A stretch of DNA of 64,000 bases. Source: Erpobdella octoculata. Lineage: Eukaryota; Annelida; Clitellata; Hirudinida; Erpobdellidae. Where the stretch lies: contig OZ022241.1 of the NCBI GenBank assembly GCA_963978895.1, positions 2,540,996-2,604,995 of the forward strand. The letters run 5' to 3'. The stretch's first letter is position 1. The number at the start of each line of letters is the position of its first letter. Below, piece after piece: positions 1 to 21,536 of the stretch. The position numbers and the translations under genes were made by a program. The notes below the pieces were generated by a model. The model saw only the letters and a program-made list of their open reading frames with translations. It was not told the DNA's origin and did not search any database.

Positions 1-551
1 GGAGGTGTAGGGTATAGTAACTGAAGAAAACTTTGTCGATGTTAGTGCTAATAAACGGTATCTTACTGACGAAGCCATGGACCATAATAAGTAGGTAATA
101 ATAACCACAAGAACTTTTATGAACACTTCAACAAACAATTTAAAAGGTAATTTAAGATGCCTAGTTTTATTATCTGCTCTGTTTGCAGAAACACTATACT
201 AATTATTCAAAAGTTTCTATAAAATTGTTGAAATTGTAGCGTAACAAATTTTATACACTTTTAAGTTATAATTTAATATAACTTTACATAGTTAAAGTAT
301 AGAAAAAAGTTTTTATTGTTTTATTATTTACTAACTTAATAGATTGTATGTAATTAAACAAAGTGCTGCTTTGTTTTAAAATGAGTAAAAAAGACAAGAA
401 TAGGGCTATTTGTTCTCTGTAGTTGTATACAGAGCACCCGCCACATTCGAATTTGTTTAGTTTTTGTTTTAACGAGTTGCAATTGTATTTTAATGCTGTA
501 ATTTTATTGTATTAGAGGTCTGTTTTCAACTGACGTCTAAAATCGAGCATA
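1..551. other. Upstream flank of MELK, no gene seen
   Basis: AT-rich sequence with no convincing coding exon on either strand. It presumably holds the MELK promoter and 5' untranslated region. No TATA box or other core element stands out. Confidence 0.4.
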
Positions 552-9375
<8,824 letters not shown>

Positions 9376-10800
9376 TATCCATTTGATAAAGGAGTACAGT
9401 GGATACATAGAATCAAACAGCTGATGTAAATATAAAGATATAAGCATGGTCTATCATACTTGAGCCTTGTTTTCAGTTTTATCTTGTCGAGTTCTTTGAT
9501 CTTGCTTCAGTTCAGTTTATTTATATTGAAAACCATATTTTTTTTAATATATATATAAAAGTTAGAATGAATATGTCTATGAATCTGCACGTTCTTAGAT
9601 GATTTTTGACTATTTATGTTCATGCTGGTAATATTTCATTTTGAAAATGTAACATTTTAAATTATTACATTTTAATATTGGTTTTCATCAACTCAGGGTT
9701 TCAAACTTGACTACATTAAAAGATTAAGTTTTTATAATTGAATTAGTTTGGTTAAAAATGGCGGCACCAAAAAAAAAAAGCCAGTCAAACTAAATTTTTC
9801 AATTCTAACTTAAACGATGCTGTTAAAAATCATTATGTTAATTTGCATTGATTTTAAACAATCGTGAAATAATGCATTAAGCCTTCAAATTTATTTTTGA
9901 GCTCTTTCGACGTTGTCCACAAATTACGCGTGAAGGAATTGCGCGTTTTGCAGTGGGGATGTTCCAACAATTTACGCAAAAAATGGATCATGATAAAAAA
10001 TTGAGCCTCAAAAGAAACTTGTCCTGAATACAGTATATGTAAATATCATGCATCAAATTCAGGCTTAAAACGTCACCAACACATTTTGAAACTTATTCAA
10101 TTGGCTGCTATAACTGCATTCGAGATTAGAGAAATTACCTATACATATTGTTTACAGAATTATTATTTTTATATATTACAAAAGTATACACGTCCTTGAA
10201 CTACCCATATATGGAACTACTAAGCTTAAATTTACTCTACAAACACACTAACAAAACCGTTATGAAAAACAATGTTGTAGCGTAAAAGCGCGGTAGAAAT
10301 TTTTGGGATGGAAAAATTGATGAAATGAGTAATGTTAATTTAGCGCCCCGGTCATAAACTTTTTTTTTAAAAAAAAGTTGATTTGGTCATTCACTTGCCT
10401 ATTTACTTTTATGGAGAAAAAGTTGAACACTCGTCCTTCTCTATTTTTCAGAAAACATCATTTTTCTCCCCGATCGTCAACATTTTTGAATACACGGTAC
10501 CTATACTTAATAAACCACTTGATAATCAGACACAAAATATCGACCAATTTTAAAAGCATTATTAAGCATAAATTAGTACACTGCCAGACAATAAATACTA
10601 CCACGACGTTTGAAATTCACATTATAACGCATCATCATCATTAACAGAAAAGTTTAAATGTGTATAAATACAAAGTTGATTAACCTCCTTGCCCACCTCA
10701 CTCTTTCACTAATCACCCTTATAGTGTTTTAACCAAATTTTAATAACATTTCCTTGGCTTGTTCCTAGCCGCTTCTGTGTTGTTGCGATGCTAACTAGAG
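9376..10800. other. Intergenic, MELK 3' flank
   Basis: Contains the MELK 3' untranslated region, then AT-rich DNA. The 88-aa frame at 10378 has no recognisable feature. No gene seen. Confidence 0.5.
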
Positions 10801-11040
10801 CAAGGATATCTTGATATAACAACTTGATCCACAACCTATTCTAACCTAACCTATTCTAGTAGGCCAAGACATATTAGCCAATTACGTCATAGTTACATCA
10901 TTTTAGAAGTATGATATAACTACTGATGCTTTTGTAATTTGTTACATCAATTTATTTATAATTATGATATAAAGAAGCAATAAAACATTAGGCCTACTAG
11001 AGTAGGTTGTGCATCCAGTTGTTATATCAAGACATCCTTG
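10801..11040. mobile_element. hAT-type MITE, copy 1
   Basis: 240 bp. The left terminus CAAGGATATCTTGATATAAC mirrors the right terminus (GTTATATCAAGACATCCTTG on plus), and inverted similarity extends to AGTAGGCC. It is flanked by a perfect 8-bp duplication AACTAGAG (10793-10800 and 11041-11048). The 8-bp TSD and CA-starting ends fit hAT. No transposase. A second copy lies at 44127-44353. Confidence 0.9.
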
Positions 11041-11148
11041 AACTAGAGGTAGTCTAGTTTTTATTAAATTCAAATTAGTAGACACTTACACTCATTTAAT
11101 GTTTGCAACGAATTTGTCCTAGATGGCACAGTCAATAGAAAAACAGTT

Positions 11149-14100
11149 TGAGATGCAATGACAATGGTGTTAAAGGAGCTTGCTTTTGCTATAAGTCCGC
11201 CACCAACAATGGTACTTATATCGAAGTCTAGCCGCAGCACGCATACAGAGCAGATACGTTTAACATTGAAATATCAACGATTTGGACTGAATTCATTACC
11301 TCTGCATTTCACAAGAATGGAAATAGCACTAACCGATAAAAGGGAAATTTCAATCTCCTTTATTTCCACAAGTTTTTTCCATGAAATTACATTTACTTTC
11401 TCACTCTTTATCCTAAGCTCTACTCGGAACGAGTTGAAACAACAACACGTAACAACAAATCAGATCATAGTCAAACATTTTATTTTATCAGCCAAAGCAA
11501 AAAAACATCAACAGAGAAAAGCAATAATAATAAGACGAGACCGTTTCCCTCATGAACAACCAACCATTCATACATGTTTGAGCTAGTGCAAGGTGAGAAT
11601 CACAGAAAGCTAGCTATCAAAAACGCCAGCTCATGGAGAACATATTTGATTAAACATTAAAGGAACATAAACCGAAAAAGAAACAGATGATGATGATTTT
11701 GTCTCATTAACTCGCTTCAGATGGTCCCACTCATTTTCTGCCACAAATCTGGAGAAATTAATAAAGATGTTAATAACAAGTAAAATTACACCTACATTCA
11801 TCAGGCATTCTTCTACTCAACATACCTCAAATGGGTAAAAGAAATGACTAGGAACTCATTCAATCATCATCTTCAGTGTCCTGCAACAAAAAAAAAGGTT
11901 TCTAAGATAAAATTCAGGACAAAAAATAGCTTTTATTTCTTTTTTAGAATCATGAAAATTATAGCTCGTTTTTTTTCATTAATATCACCACTACAACACA
12001 TAACACAAGATTACATTTCCTTTCACACAAAAAAATTCATTCCAAAGTTGTTAACCTCGGCAGCTTCTCCCTCTTCTGCCTCCACGTACTGTAACGATAC
12101 AAAACAAACAAAAATGTAAACAGCTGAAAAAGCTATACATAAATATAAAAATAAAAACAACTCAACTCAACATGCATCTCAACAACAAGAGCAAACCTCA
12201 TCGTCATCATCCTCATCGAGGCACTCTCCAGTATAGTAGAGGATGGCTCATTTCATCATTGAGATGCAATGACAATGGTGTTAAAGGAGCTTGCTTTTGC
12301 TATAAGTCCGCCACCAACAATGGTACTTATATCGAAGTCTAGCCGCAGCACGCATACAGAGCAGATACGTTTAACATTGAAATATCAACGATTTGGACTG
12401 AATTCATTACCTCTGCATTTCACAAGAATGGAAATAGCACTAACCGATAAAAGGGAAATTTCAATCTCCTTTATTTCCACAAGTTTTTTCCATGAAATTA
12501 CATTTACTTTCTCACTCTTTATCCTAAGCTCTACTCGGAACGAGTTGAAACAACAACACGTAACAACAAATCAGATCATAGTCAAACATTTTATTTTATC
12601 AGCCAAAGCAAAAAAACATCAACAGAGAAAAGCAATAATAATAAGACGAGACCGTTTCCCTCATGAACAACCAACCATTCATACATGTTTGAGCTAGTGC
12701 AAGGTGAGAATCACAGAAAGCTAGCTATCAAAAACGCCAGCTCATGGAGAACATATTTGATTAAACATTAAAGGAACATAAACCGAAAAAGAAACAGATG
12801 ATGATGATTTTGTCTCATTAACTCGCTTCAGATGGTCCCACTCATTTTCTGCCACAAATCTGGAGAAATTAATAAAGATGTTAATAACAAGTAAAATTAC
12901 ACCTACATTCATCAGGCATTCTTCTACTCAACATACCTCAAATGGGTAAAAGAAATGACTAGGAACTCATTCAATCATCATCTTCAGTGTCCTGCAACAA
13001 AAAAAAAGGTTTCTAAGATAAAATTCAGGACAAAAAATAGCTTTTATTTCTTTTTTAGAATCATGAAAATTATAGCTCGTTTTTTTTCATTAATATCACC
13101 ACTACAACACATAACACAAGATTACATTTCCTTTCACACAAAAAAATTCATTCCAAAGTTGTTAACCTCGGCAGCTTCTCCCTCTTCTGCCTCCACGTAC
13201 TGTAACGATACAAAACAAACAAAAATGTAAACAGCTGAAAAAGCTATACATAAATATAAAAATAAAAACAACTCAACTCAACATGCATCTCAACAACAAG
13301 AGCAAACCTCATCGTCATCATCCTCATCGAGGCACTCTCCAGTATAGTAGAGGATGGCTCATTTCATCATTGAGATGCAATGACAATGGTGTTAAAGGAG
13401 CTTGCTTTTGCTATAAGTCCGCCACCAACAATGGTACTTATATCGAAGTCTAGCCGCAGCACGCATACAGAGCAGATACGTTTAACATTGAAATATCAAC
13501 GATTTGGACTGAATTCATTACCTCTGCATTTCACAAGAATGGAAATAGCACTAACCGATAAAAGGGAAATTTCAATCTCCTTTATTTCCACAAGTTTTTT
13601 CCATGAAATTACATTTACTTTCTCACTCTTTATCCTAAGCTCTACTCGGAACGAGTTGAAACAACAACACGTAACAACAAATCAGATCATAGTCAAACAT
13701 TTTATTTTATCAGCCAAAGCAAAAAAACATCAACAGAGAAAAGCAATAATAATAAGACGAGACCGTTTCCCTCATGAACAACCAACCATTCATACATGTT
13801 TGAGCTAGTGCAAGGTGAGAATCACAGAAAGCTAGCTATCAAAAACGCCAGCTCATGGAGAACATATTTGATTAAACATTAAAGGAACATAAACCGAAAA
13901 AGAAACAGATGATGATGATTTTGTCTCATTAACTCGCTTCAGATGGTCCCACTCATTTTCTGCCACAAATCTGGAGAAATTAATAAAGATGTTAATAACA
14001 AGTAAAATTACACCTACATTCATCAGGCATTCTTCTACTCAACATACCTCAAATGGGTAAAAGAAATGACTAGGAACTCATTCAATCATCATCTTCAGTG

Positions 14101-15582
14101 TCCTGCAACAAAAAAAAAGGTTTCTAAGATAAAATTCAGGACAAAAAATAGCTTTTATTTCTTTTTTAGAATCATGAAAATTATAGCTCGTTTTTTTTCA
14201 TTAATATCACCACTACAACACATAACACAAGATTACATTTCCTTTCACACAAAAAAATTCATTCCAAAGTTGTTAACCTCGGCAGCTTCTCCCTCTTCTG
14301 CCTCCACGTACTGTAACGATACAAAACAAACAAAAATGTAAACAGCTGAAAAAGCTATACATAAATATAAAAATAAAAACAACTCAACTCAACATGCATC
14401 TCAACAACAAGAGCAAACCTCATCGTCATCATCCTCATCGAGGCACTCTCCAGTATAGTAGAGGATGGCTCATTTCATCATTGAGATGCAATGACAATGG
14501 TGTTAAAGGAGCTTGCTTTTGCTATAAGTCCGCCACCAACAATGGTACTTATATCGAAGTCTAGCCGCAGCACGCATACAGAGCAGATACGTTTAACATT
14601 GAAATATCAACGATTTGGACTGAATTCATTACCTCTGCATTTCACAAGAATGGAAATAGCACTAACCGATAAAAGGGAAATTTCAATCTCCTTTATTTCC
14701 ACAAGTTTTTTCCATGAAATTACATTTACTTTCTCACTCTTTATCCTAAGCTCTACTCGGAACGAGTTGAAACAACAACACGTAACAACAAATCAGATCA
14801 TAGTCAAACATTTTATTTTATCAGCCAAAGCAAAAAAACATCAACAGAGAAAAGCAATAATAATAAGACGAGACCGTTTCCCTCATGAACAACCAACCAT
14901 TCATACATGTTTGAGCTAGTGCAAGGTGAGAATCACAGAAAGCTAGCTATCAAAAACGCCAGCTCATGGAGAACATATTTGATTAAACATTAAAGGAACA
15001 TAAACCGAAAAAGAAACAGATGATGATGATTTTGTCTCATTAACTCGCTTCAGATGGTCCCACTCATTTTCTGCCACAAATCTGGAGAAATTAATAAAGA
15101 TGTTAATAACAAGTAAAATTACACCTACATTCATCAGGCATTCTTCTACTCAACATACCTCAAATGGGTAAAAGAAATGACTAGGAACTCATTCAATCAT
15201 CATCTTCAGTGTCCTGCAACAAAAAAAAAGGTTTCTAAGATAAAATTCAGGACAAAAAATAGCTTTTATTTCTTTTTTAGAATCATGAAAATTATAGCTC
15301 GTTTTTTTTCATTAATATCACCACTACAACACATAACACAAGATTACATTTCCTTTCACACAAAAAAATTCATTCCAAAGTTGTTAACCTCGGCAGCTTC
15401 TCCCTCTTCTGCCTCCACGTACTGTAACGATACAAAACAAACAAAAATGTAAACAGCTGAAAAAGCTATACATAAATATAAAAATAAAAACAACTCAACT
15501 CAACATGCATCTCAACAACAAGAGCAAACCTCATCGTCATCATCCTCATCGAGGCACTCTCCAGTATAGTAGAGGATGGCTC
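11149..15582. repeat. 1,111-bp tandem repeat, four copies, carrying the 3' end of NAP1
   Basis: Units start at about 11149, 12260, 13371 and 14482 and look identical on reading. On the minus strand each holds the last part of a NAP1 exon (YYTGECLDEDDDDE), a 33-bp exon (YVEAEEGEAAE), a 21-bp terminal exon (DTEDDD-stop) and the 3' untranslated region. Only the copy nearest the gene has the full upstream exon with its acceptor; the other three begin inside that exon. The last copy ends inside the exon at about 15582, where unique gene sequence takes over. The 142-aa and 91-aa plus-strand frames in each unit are antisense shadows. Confidence 0.95.
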
Positions 15583-18500
15583 TCGCTACGATCCTCTCCC
15601 TCAGGAACTGTCCGATCTCGAAATCGGCTTCGAGGATATCTTCTGTTTCCTCATCCTGGAAACCATTTAAATGTAATCTAAATATTGTATACTTTTTTTC
15701 TCTGTAGATTTGTTTTGTAGATAAGCTTTGTTCTGACTTTAAACAAGTTTTGAAATTAATAATGAATATAGAACAAGTTACGACAACATCGGAACGTAAT
15801 CTCACCGGCTATAATTCGTCATAAAAATATACTGTATAAGAATAATAACTATGCACTATGCACCAATATACATAATAAATTAAACAAATTGAAATGTCAG
15901 CTCACCATGGTCTCATTCTCAGTAACTGAAAAAATAAAAATACAAGTTAATTAAATTTAAAAATAAATAAAAGTTATATAAATTTAAAAATAATCGAAAG
16001 TTAAAAATAATCGAAAGTTAAAAACATTTAAAAATAAATAACAGTTATATAACAAATAAAATAACAATTAGAAACAAATATTTGGTGCATAGACGTACCT
16101 GTCGGCGGATTGAAGAAATTGAAGAAGGAATCATTCTGAACCGTCTTGGTCAGCACTCTCTTGACACCTCGCCCCTTGTGCTTCTGAACCTTCTTCACCA
16201 GACGAACGGTCACGTTCTTTCCTGCCTTCCAATCGATTTGACAACTGAAATGTTTAATAATTCATAAATGAATAAAGAGTTTCAGTGGGATTTGACCGTG
16301 GCTCTACTACTGCGTGAGCTACGGTCCGAAGGCAGTCCCTCAAAGTATTTCACCCACTCTAGTGGACTCGTAGTCCAGAGCAAGAATCCGTTTCCACTAT
16401 GAAAAGAAACTATTTATGCACTAAAATGTCAACAAGACATAAACGAAACTTTTAATTTGATGACATTTTAGATATACTTTTAGCATAAAAACATGTACAA
16501 AAACATAATGTTTTACGATAAAAGATGAACGTTAACTAACCCAGTACACTTGTAAACCTCGGGCCCTTCGTACATTATCGGTTCATCCTCGTCAGGCTTG
16601 AACCTCAGGAAGTACTTCTTCGTCAGTACTTTGTTCGTGAAGAACTCGTTCTCATCAAAGAGAAAGTCCAAACTGAAGCTCTGCAGTGATATGATAAATT
16701 TACGAAATCGAAAACCAATTTATCGTTCAGAGCGTCAATTGAAAATATCAACAGGAAATAATGTACCTTGTCGCCGTGGAGATGGACCTGAATGTCTTGG
16801 AGGTGTTTCAGGACTGGTATATCGTGTGGCTGTAACGCAACAGTATGTATTTATAAAACATATACATAAACTGTTATATGTGTTAAACATTCTTAACTAC
16901 TTACTTGAACCATGGATCTGAGGATGTCCACATTCCTGAAAATAGTGAGCCAAAACTCCGGGATACCTTTCGTTGACTCATCTGTACACGGAATGAGATA
17001 TTTTATAGATATAGTCCATATATAATTACAATAAAAAAAAATTTTCAACCCATAGAAACATAAAAAAAACAGGAAAACTCACCAAAATTGTGTTCTTTGG
17101 CCGGTTGCTCATCGATGGCTAGAGTTTCAAACTTATCTGACTGTTAAAGAATAATTAAATGAAAAATATCAATTGATATTTTCATGCAAACCACAAAGTA
17201 TCAAAACACAACTCACCACGGGATCTTCATCCGTACCAGACCACTCGCATTCTTCATCCGTAGGCTCGTTCTTGGCATTTACGATATCTCCTCTCTGTAA
17301 ATATCAACCAGTAAATTTCAAGAGTTACAAACGCTATAAATGGCAATCAATCGACGTGAACGGTACCCACCTTGGCATATAGAGGTTCATATTTGGCTTG
17401 GTACTTGCATTCGAGATCATGGAGTTCTTCGAAAAATTCCGACTCCAAGTTGTTAACCTGCACTTGCAGTTTCTTTAAGGCCTTCAATCTTCTCTTCATC
17501 GTCTTAGGAAGACTGTCGATTATTGAAAAATATTAATAATGCGTCTGGTCTGAGCAGGTAGTTTTTTAAACTCGACGAAAAAGACTTTTTACCTGTGCAC
17601 ATACATAGCCGGATCAAACGAATGTTCAGCGGGACGTTCCAAGGTCACTGGGTCTGCCATCTTCTCTGGGACTTCTGCACAATCTACCAAGAAAAATTTA
17701 GATTAATTAGAAACAATACTTTTCGGCATATTAAATACTAGAATCCGAAAATAAAAAATTCCAGTTTTAGAAACCTCCTGAAACTAGATTTTCTTTGCTG
17801 TTTGTTTCGGTTTTGACGGCTAGCAGTCCTAAAAGATCATATCAGATCATTAGAATGATCAACATGAACTGATTTTATTACGAATATTTTTTTAAAATAA
17901 AGCAGAACCTTAGAAAGCAATTTGCAGATATTTGGTCGCAAATGTACTGGTTTTTGAAAATGTACTTATAAATGCTAAAATTGGCATATTCATTTTATAC
18001 TCATTACTATAATTTTAGTTGCAATTTAGTTGAACAGTAAAAATAGTTTATTAAAAACCATTATCAAAAGTTAGAATACCTTTTTGGACAGTTTCATTAC
18101 TATCCCCTAAAAATTTTAATTAGCTTTGATTAATATATATATATTAAATTTCATGAATTACCTATGTTACTTTTTATAATAATTTAAATCATAAAACACT
18201 GATCAAAATAACCTTGTGGTATATCTGTCACTAAAAATGCACAGAAAAATATAATAGTTTATTAGATTATTTATATGTTCTGATGTAAAAATTTTACTAA
18301 ACTTAACAAGTTAGATTCTAGCTTTTAGAGAGTTATTATACACTAATGTTCTTGAAGTTAGTTCAGTGAGCCAACACGTCATATATTTAACATGACATAA
18401 AAGTGTGCATTTTTACAATTTAATAAAAAATCAATATAACTTATTTGAAATAATAATTATTAATTATAAATATAACTTAGTTCTTAGTTGTTGTTCTGTG

Positions 18501-18846
18501 TATTCGTGCAATAAATTTTTAATAAAATTTAGAACTTAATGATATTTGCTAGACAAAATTACATCAACTTTTAATTTTTAATTAAATATGCGGTAATCAT
18601 TCCCTTCGGCCTACAGCGGTCACGTTACGAACCTGCAGTATTCTCTGTGAACCTTTCCCTAACAAGCCTAACCACCTCAGCCATTCAAAGTAAATGATTA
18701 CCAAATATGCCACTAGTTGACTAACTAAGCTAACTTCAGGCAGGTTATACTATTTAGTTTAAATAGAATTTGACGAAAAACGTCTTAGTAATTAGTTAGA
18801 CCGTTTTCATGTGAAAGACGAAAAACAAACCATGATCGGTTTCCAT
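15193..18846 (-). CDS. NAP1L1: Nucleosome assembly protein 1-like histone chaperone, 16 coding exons
   Basis: Binds H2A-H2B and linker histone, shuttles them and assembles nucleosomes. Exons, in minus order: 18846-18831, 18230-18213, 18106-18080, 17819-17775, 17683-17593, 17512-17371, 17294-17217, 17140-17083, 16981-16905, 16829-16767, 16680-16541, 16244-16099, 15925-15906, 15655-15530, 15421-15389, 15213-15193; all in phase, about 366 aa. Signature stretches are LPKTMKRRLKALKKLQ, the long dimerisation helix (FFEELHDLECKYQAKYEPLY), EPTDEECEW, KGIPEFWLTIFRNVD, KKVQKHKGRG, NDSFFNFFNPP and ADFEIGQFLRERI, then a short acidic tail. Exons 1-3 encode only 5-9 residues each. No C-terminal CaaX box is seen. 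AATAAA signals occur on the minus strand in the 3' region of every repeat unit, so transcripts could end in any copy. Whether it is the ortholog of vertebrate NAP1L1 or NAP1L4 is not decided. Confidence 0.93.
16275..16400 (-). mobile_element. tRNA-derived SINE-like insertion in a NAP1 intron
   Basis: On the minus strand GTAGCTCACGCAGTAGTAGAG resembles a tRNA A box, and 15-20 bp on GGTCAAATCCC resembles a B box. The spacing is tRNA-like, but flanking target-site duplications are not clear. It could instead be a tRNA pseudogene fragment. Confidence 0.45.
18590..18705. repeat. Dispersed repeat with GTAATCATT inverted ends, copy 1
   Basis: Begins CGGTAATCATT and ends AAATGATTACC, an inverted pair. 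The interior includes GTCACGTTACGAACCTGCAG and GTGAACCTTTCCCTAAC. A related copy is at 22535-22680. Confidence 0.65.
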
Positions 18847-18851
18847 TGTAT

Positions 18852-20048
18852 CTGAAAAATATAAAATCAAATGTACGAAAAATGTTTAGCAATATCTAAA
18901 TATCAAACCAATTAAGATGTGAATCATATAAACGAAATTACGCTCATTACTAAAACACGACTTTACGCGTGCTGACAAAAACTTAGCAAAATTCAGTAAC
19001 CGACCTCTGAACGCTACAACTCTTTAAAAAAAAGACGCAGCACACCACTCACAAAAACTAAAGCCAGAGAAAGCGTGAAACAAGTACCTTCGAAATAAAT
19101 AACGGATAATCGCCTTCAAATTTGAGAAGTGTTATAATTCTCCGGATACAATAAAACACCAAAGATAGTGCATAATAATTCTTGTTCAATTTAATAGAAA
19201 CGTTAATGTATTATTAAAATAATTTTGAATATAACAATATATTTGCTTAGATTTATTAATAGCCATATTCCATGCCACTGTATTATTGAAGCGCAGGTAG
19301 TCTTGAATTAAAATGGAAACCAAATTTATGCTCGAACAAAATTGTTCGAGTTTTCATTATGAAACCATTCAGTAGCCTCAAAACTCAAAGAAAGGTTCGA
19401 CAAAATCTCGTCTCTGGTCTTGCCGCTGTTCAAACGAGTCACGCTACTGGAGACCAAAGGAAGGGAAAATAACTGGGGTCGAGAGGTTGATCTAAAATTG
19501 CGGGGTTACCCGGGGTTTAAAGAAGTTTTTTTTATCGTTTTTCTTTCTTGATCCAGTTTTCTTCCGCGCTTCCTCTGGATGGTTTGCATTTGAAACGGAA
19601 TAATTCAGTCTCATTTTCGCTTTTTTGATGTTTGCCTTTTTATTGTACTTTTTTATTTTTGCCCTTTTCATTTTCGCCGTGCCGTTTTTGGTTATTATTC
19701 GCTCTTTTGATAGTAAACCCGTAAATGAGAATAAGTATCTAAAACTATTAAGTGATATAGTATTATAATTACAAAATTTAAATTATTTCAATATAAATAT
19801 TTTTTTTAATTTTTACGGATTGAAGTTACATAGTAAGGTTAAGTGATAGAAATTTTATAACGTCTCCCATTAACAAGATATTTTGGCCTTGTGGTTAAAT
19901 ATAAACGGCAGCTTTTCGGTGTCACATATAAAAGAATAAATATGCCTTGCCAGCCTGACGTTTAACCATTCATTATTCATTGATCATTGTGCATTGTGGG
20001 CAAAAATTTTATCATCAGGAGTGAGGCTAAATTAATTCAATTACTGAA
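18852..20048. other. Shared upstream region of NAP1 (-) and PRORSD1-like (+)
   Basis: Head-to-head interval of about 1.2 kb. It must contain noncoding 5' exon(s) of NAP1, because its first coding exon begins at an acceptor (TTTTTCAG) five bases before the ATG. A promoter cannot be pinpointed. Confidence 0.5.
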
Positions 20049-20677
20049 ATGGAAAAGAAATTGTACGGTCAAGAAGAGTTGTTGCAGTACTTGACAGATT
20101 TGAATATCAAATATGACAATCATCAACACGAGGAGGTTAACAATCTTTATTATTAATATCGAAGTAGTTTAATCTATAAATGACAGTAATTAAATTTTGT
20201 ATTTGCATAAAATTAGTTTTTTTTAGATTGCTCTTCATTTTATCGTAGGCATTCACTGTAGAACAAATGCTACCTCTCCTTGAACACCTGAAAGGACTGA
20301 TGTGTAAAAATCTTTTCATCCGCGACAAGAAGAAAACTGGGTTTTGGCTATTGACGGCCGAACACAACACAGTCATCAATCTAAATTCAGTGGCAAAGAG
20401 TCTCGCTGTCAGCGGCGGGTTTCGGCTGGCTGACGAGAATCAGCTGTTTGAGAAATTGGGAGTTCGACAAGGTTGCGTTTCGCCATATGCTCTTCTAAAT
20501 GACAGCTTGTCTGAAGTTAAATTTATCATAGATGAAAAAATTTGGAAGGAAAGAGATGACGAGCGCATCTATTTACATCCGATGGTGAATTCCGCTACTC
20601 TTGGGGTCACCATGGCAGATTTTCGACGATTTATTACCAGCCTGAAACGTCAACCAGTTACCTTGGCACTAAATTAA
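20049..20677 (+). CDS. PRORSD1: Prolyl-tRNA synthetase-associated (YbaK/ProX-type) editing domain protein
   Basis: Free-standing INS/YbaK-fold protein of the PRORSD1/ProXp-ala group; bacterial relatives hydrolyse mischarged Ala-tRNA(Pro). Two exons: 20049-20135 and 20249-20677, in phase, giving 171 aa, the expected size. Family blocks visible are the helix FTVEQMLPLLEHLKG, KNLFIRDKKKTGFWLLTAEH (containing the conserved K-N-L-F lysine), LGVRQGCVSPYAL with the G-x-x-S/T-P loop, and IYLHPMVNSATLGVTMADF. It is divergent from NAP1 and convergent with LLPH (261 bp between stop codons). The editing activity in this organism is inferred from family membership only. Confidence 0.92.
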
Positions 20678-20864
20678 CGTTTTTTTTCAAATAGGTTATA
20701 AGATTGTCGAGGACTTTGATTAGGGTTTTTAACAGAGATGTATTTCAAGACCTTTTTGCAAGATTTTATCTCTAAAATCAGGACATTTAAAAAATTATTT
20801 GTTCAAGCTAAAAATTGAGACTTTGTAAACAAATTATGATCAACATCAAACAAAAACAAAGTAA

Positions 20865-20870
20865 TTTATT
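20865..20870 (-). promoter_or_regulatory. Poly(A) signal of LLPH
   Basis: AATAAA on the minus strand, about 70 bp beyond the LLPH stop codon, in the short gap facing the PRORSD1-like gene. Confidence 0.6.
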
Positions 20871-20937
20871 CAATGATCTTTATACAGTTAAAAAAACAAC
20901 AATGTCAATTTGGACTACATTTTTCAAACAGAGTTGT

Positions 20938-21536
20938 TTATCGCTTTTTATTTTTTGTTGAATTCTTAAGTTTTTTAAGCTTGCGAATGGCCCGTTGATT
21001 CATCCACTTCGGGTACTGCCCATTCTCGTCGCGCAGAGTTTTTGGATTAAAGGAATTTTTTGCACTTTTTTCTTCACTCATTTCAACATCTTCAACTAGA
21101 AAATAAATTGAAAAAAAAAGTAAAATAAAAACATCAAAAGTTTCACATATAAACAAATGTTGAGGTCATAAATATATATATAATTTTCTTTATTGTAAAA
21201 CTTGTTAAACATTCAGCATTATAATATCTAAGTTTGACATACTTTTATTGTCTTCATAGATCGGTTTTTGTTTTTCTGAAAATATAAAGTAGCAATCAAG
21301 TGTCGGATAAGATTTATCAACAATACTTGAAATACAATTTTAAAGTCTGAAATTTAGATCGACTAACCATTGCCATCAGAGACTGAATTGACGGCACTCG
21401 AATTTTTTGTTGCGGAAACTGCGTTAGCGATGCTTTCGACCTTCTTGAACAGATTTGCCTTGATTTTTGCATCGACTTTGTCCCTCTTAACAGCTCTCAT
21501 TTTACGCTTCCATTTGCTTCTTAAACTTTTAGCCAT
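20938..21536 (-). CDS. LLPH: LLPH (LAPS18-like) small nucleolar protein
   Basis: Small, very basic protein of the learning-associated protein homolog family, nucleolar and linked to ribosome biogenesis. Three exons on the minus strand: 21536-21368, 21275-21243 (33-bp micro-exon) and 21095-20938, in phase, 119 aa. The diagnostic N-terminus MAKSLRSKWKRKMRAVKR and the C-terminal block ENGQYPKWMNQRAIRKLKK match the family on both ends, with a low-complexity middle. ATG 21536 gives exactly the conserved start. It is divergent from BRPF, with about 0.6 kb between the start codons. Confidence 0.93.

Noticed and set aside
9742..9790. Kozak-like AAAATGGCGGC short frame
   Set aside because: Only 11 codons before a stop, with no downstream exon in phase.
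11158..15452. Four copies each of 142-aa and 91-aa plus-strand proteins
   Set aside because: They are antisense to NAP1 terminal exons and 3' region; repetition reflects the 1,111-bp duplication, not a gene family.
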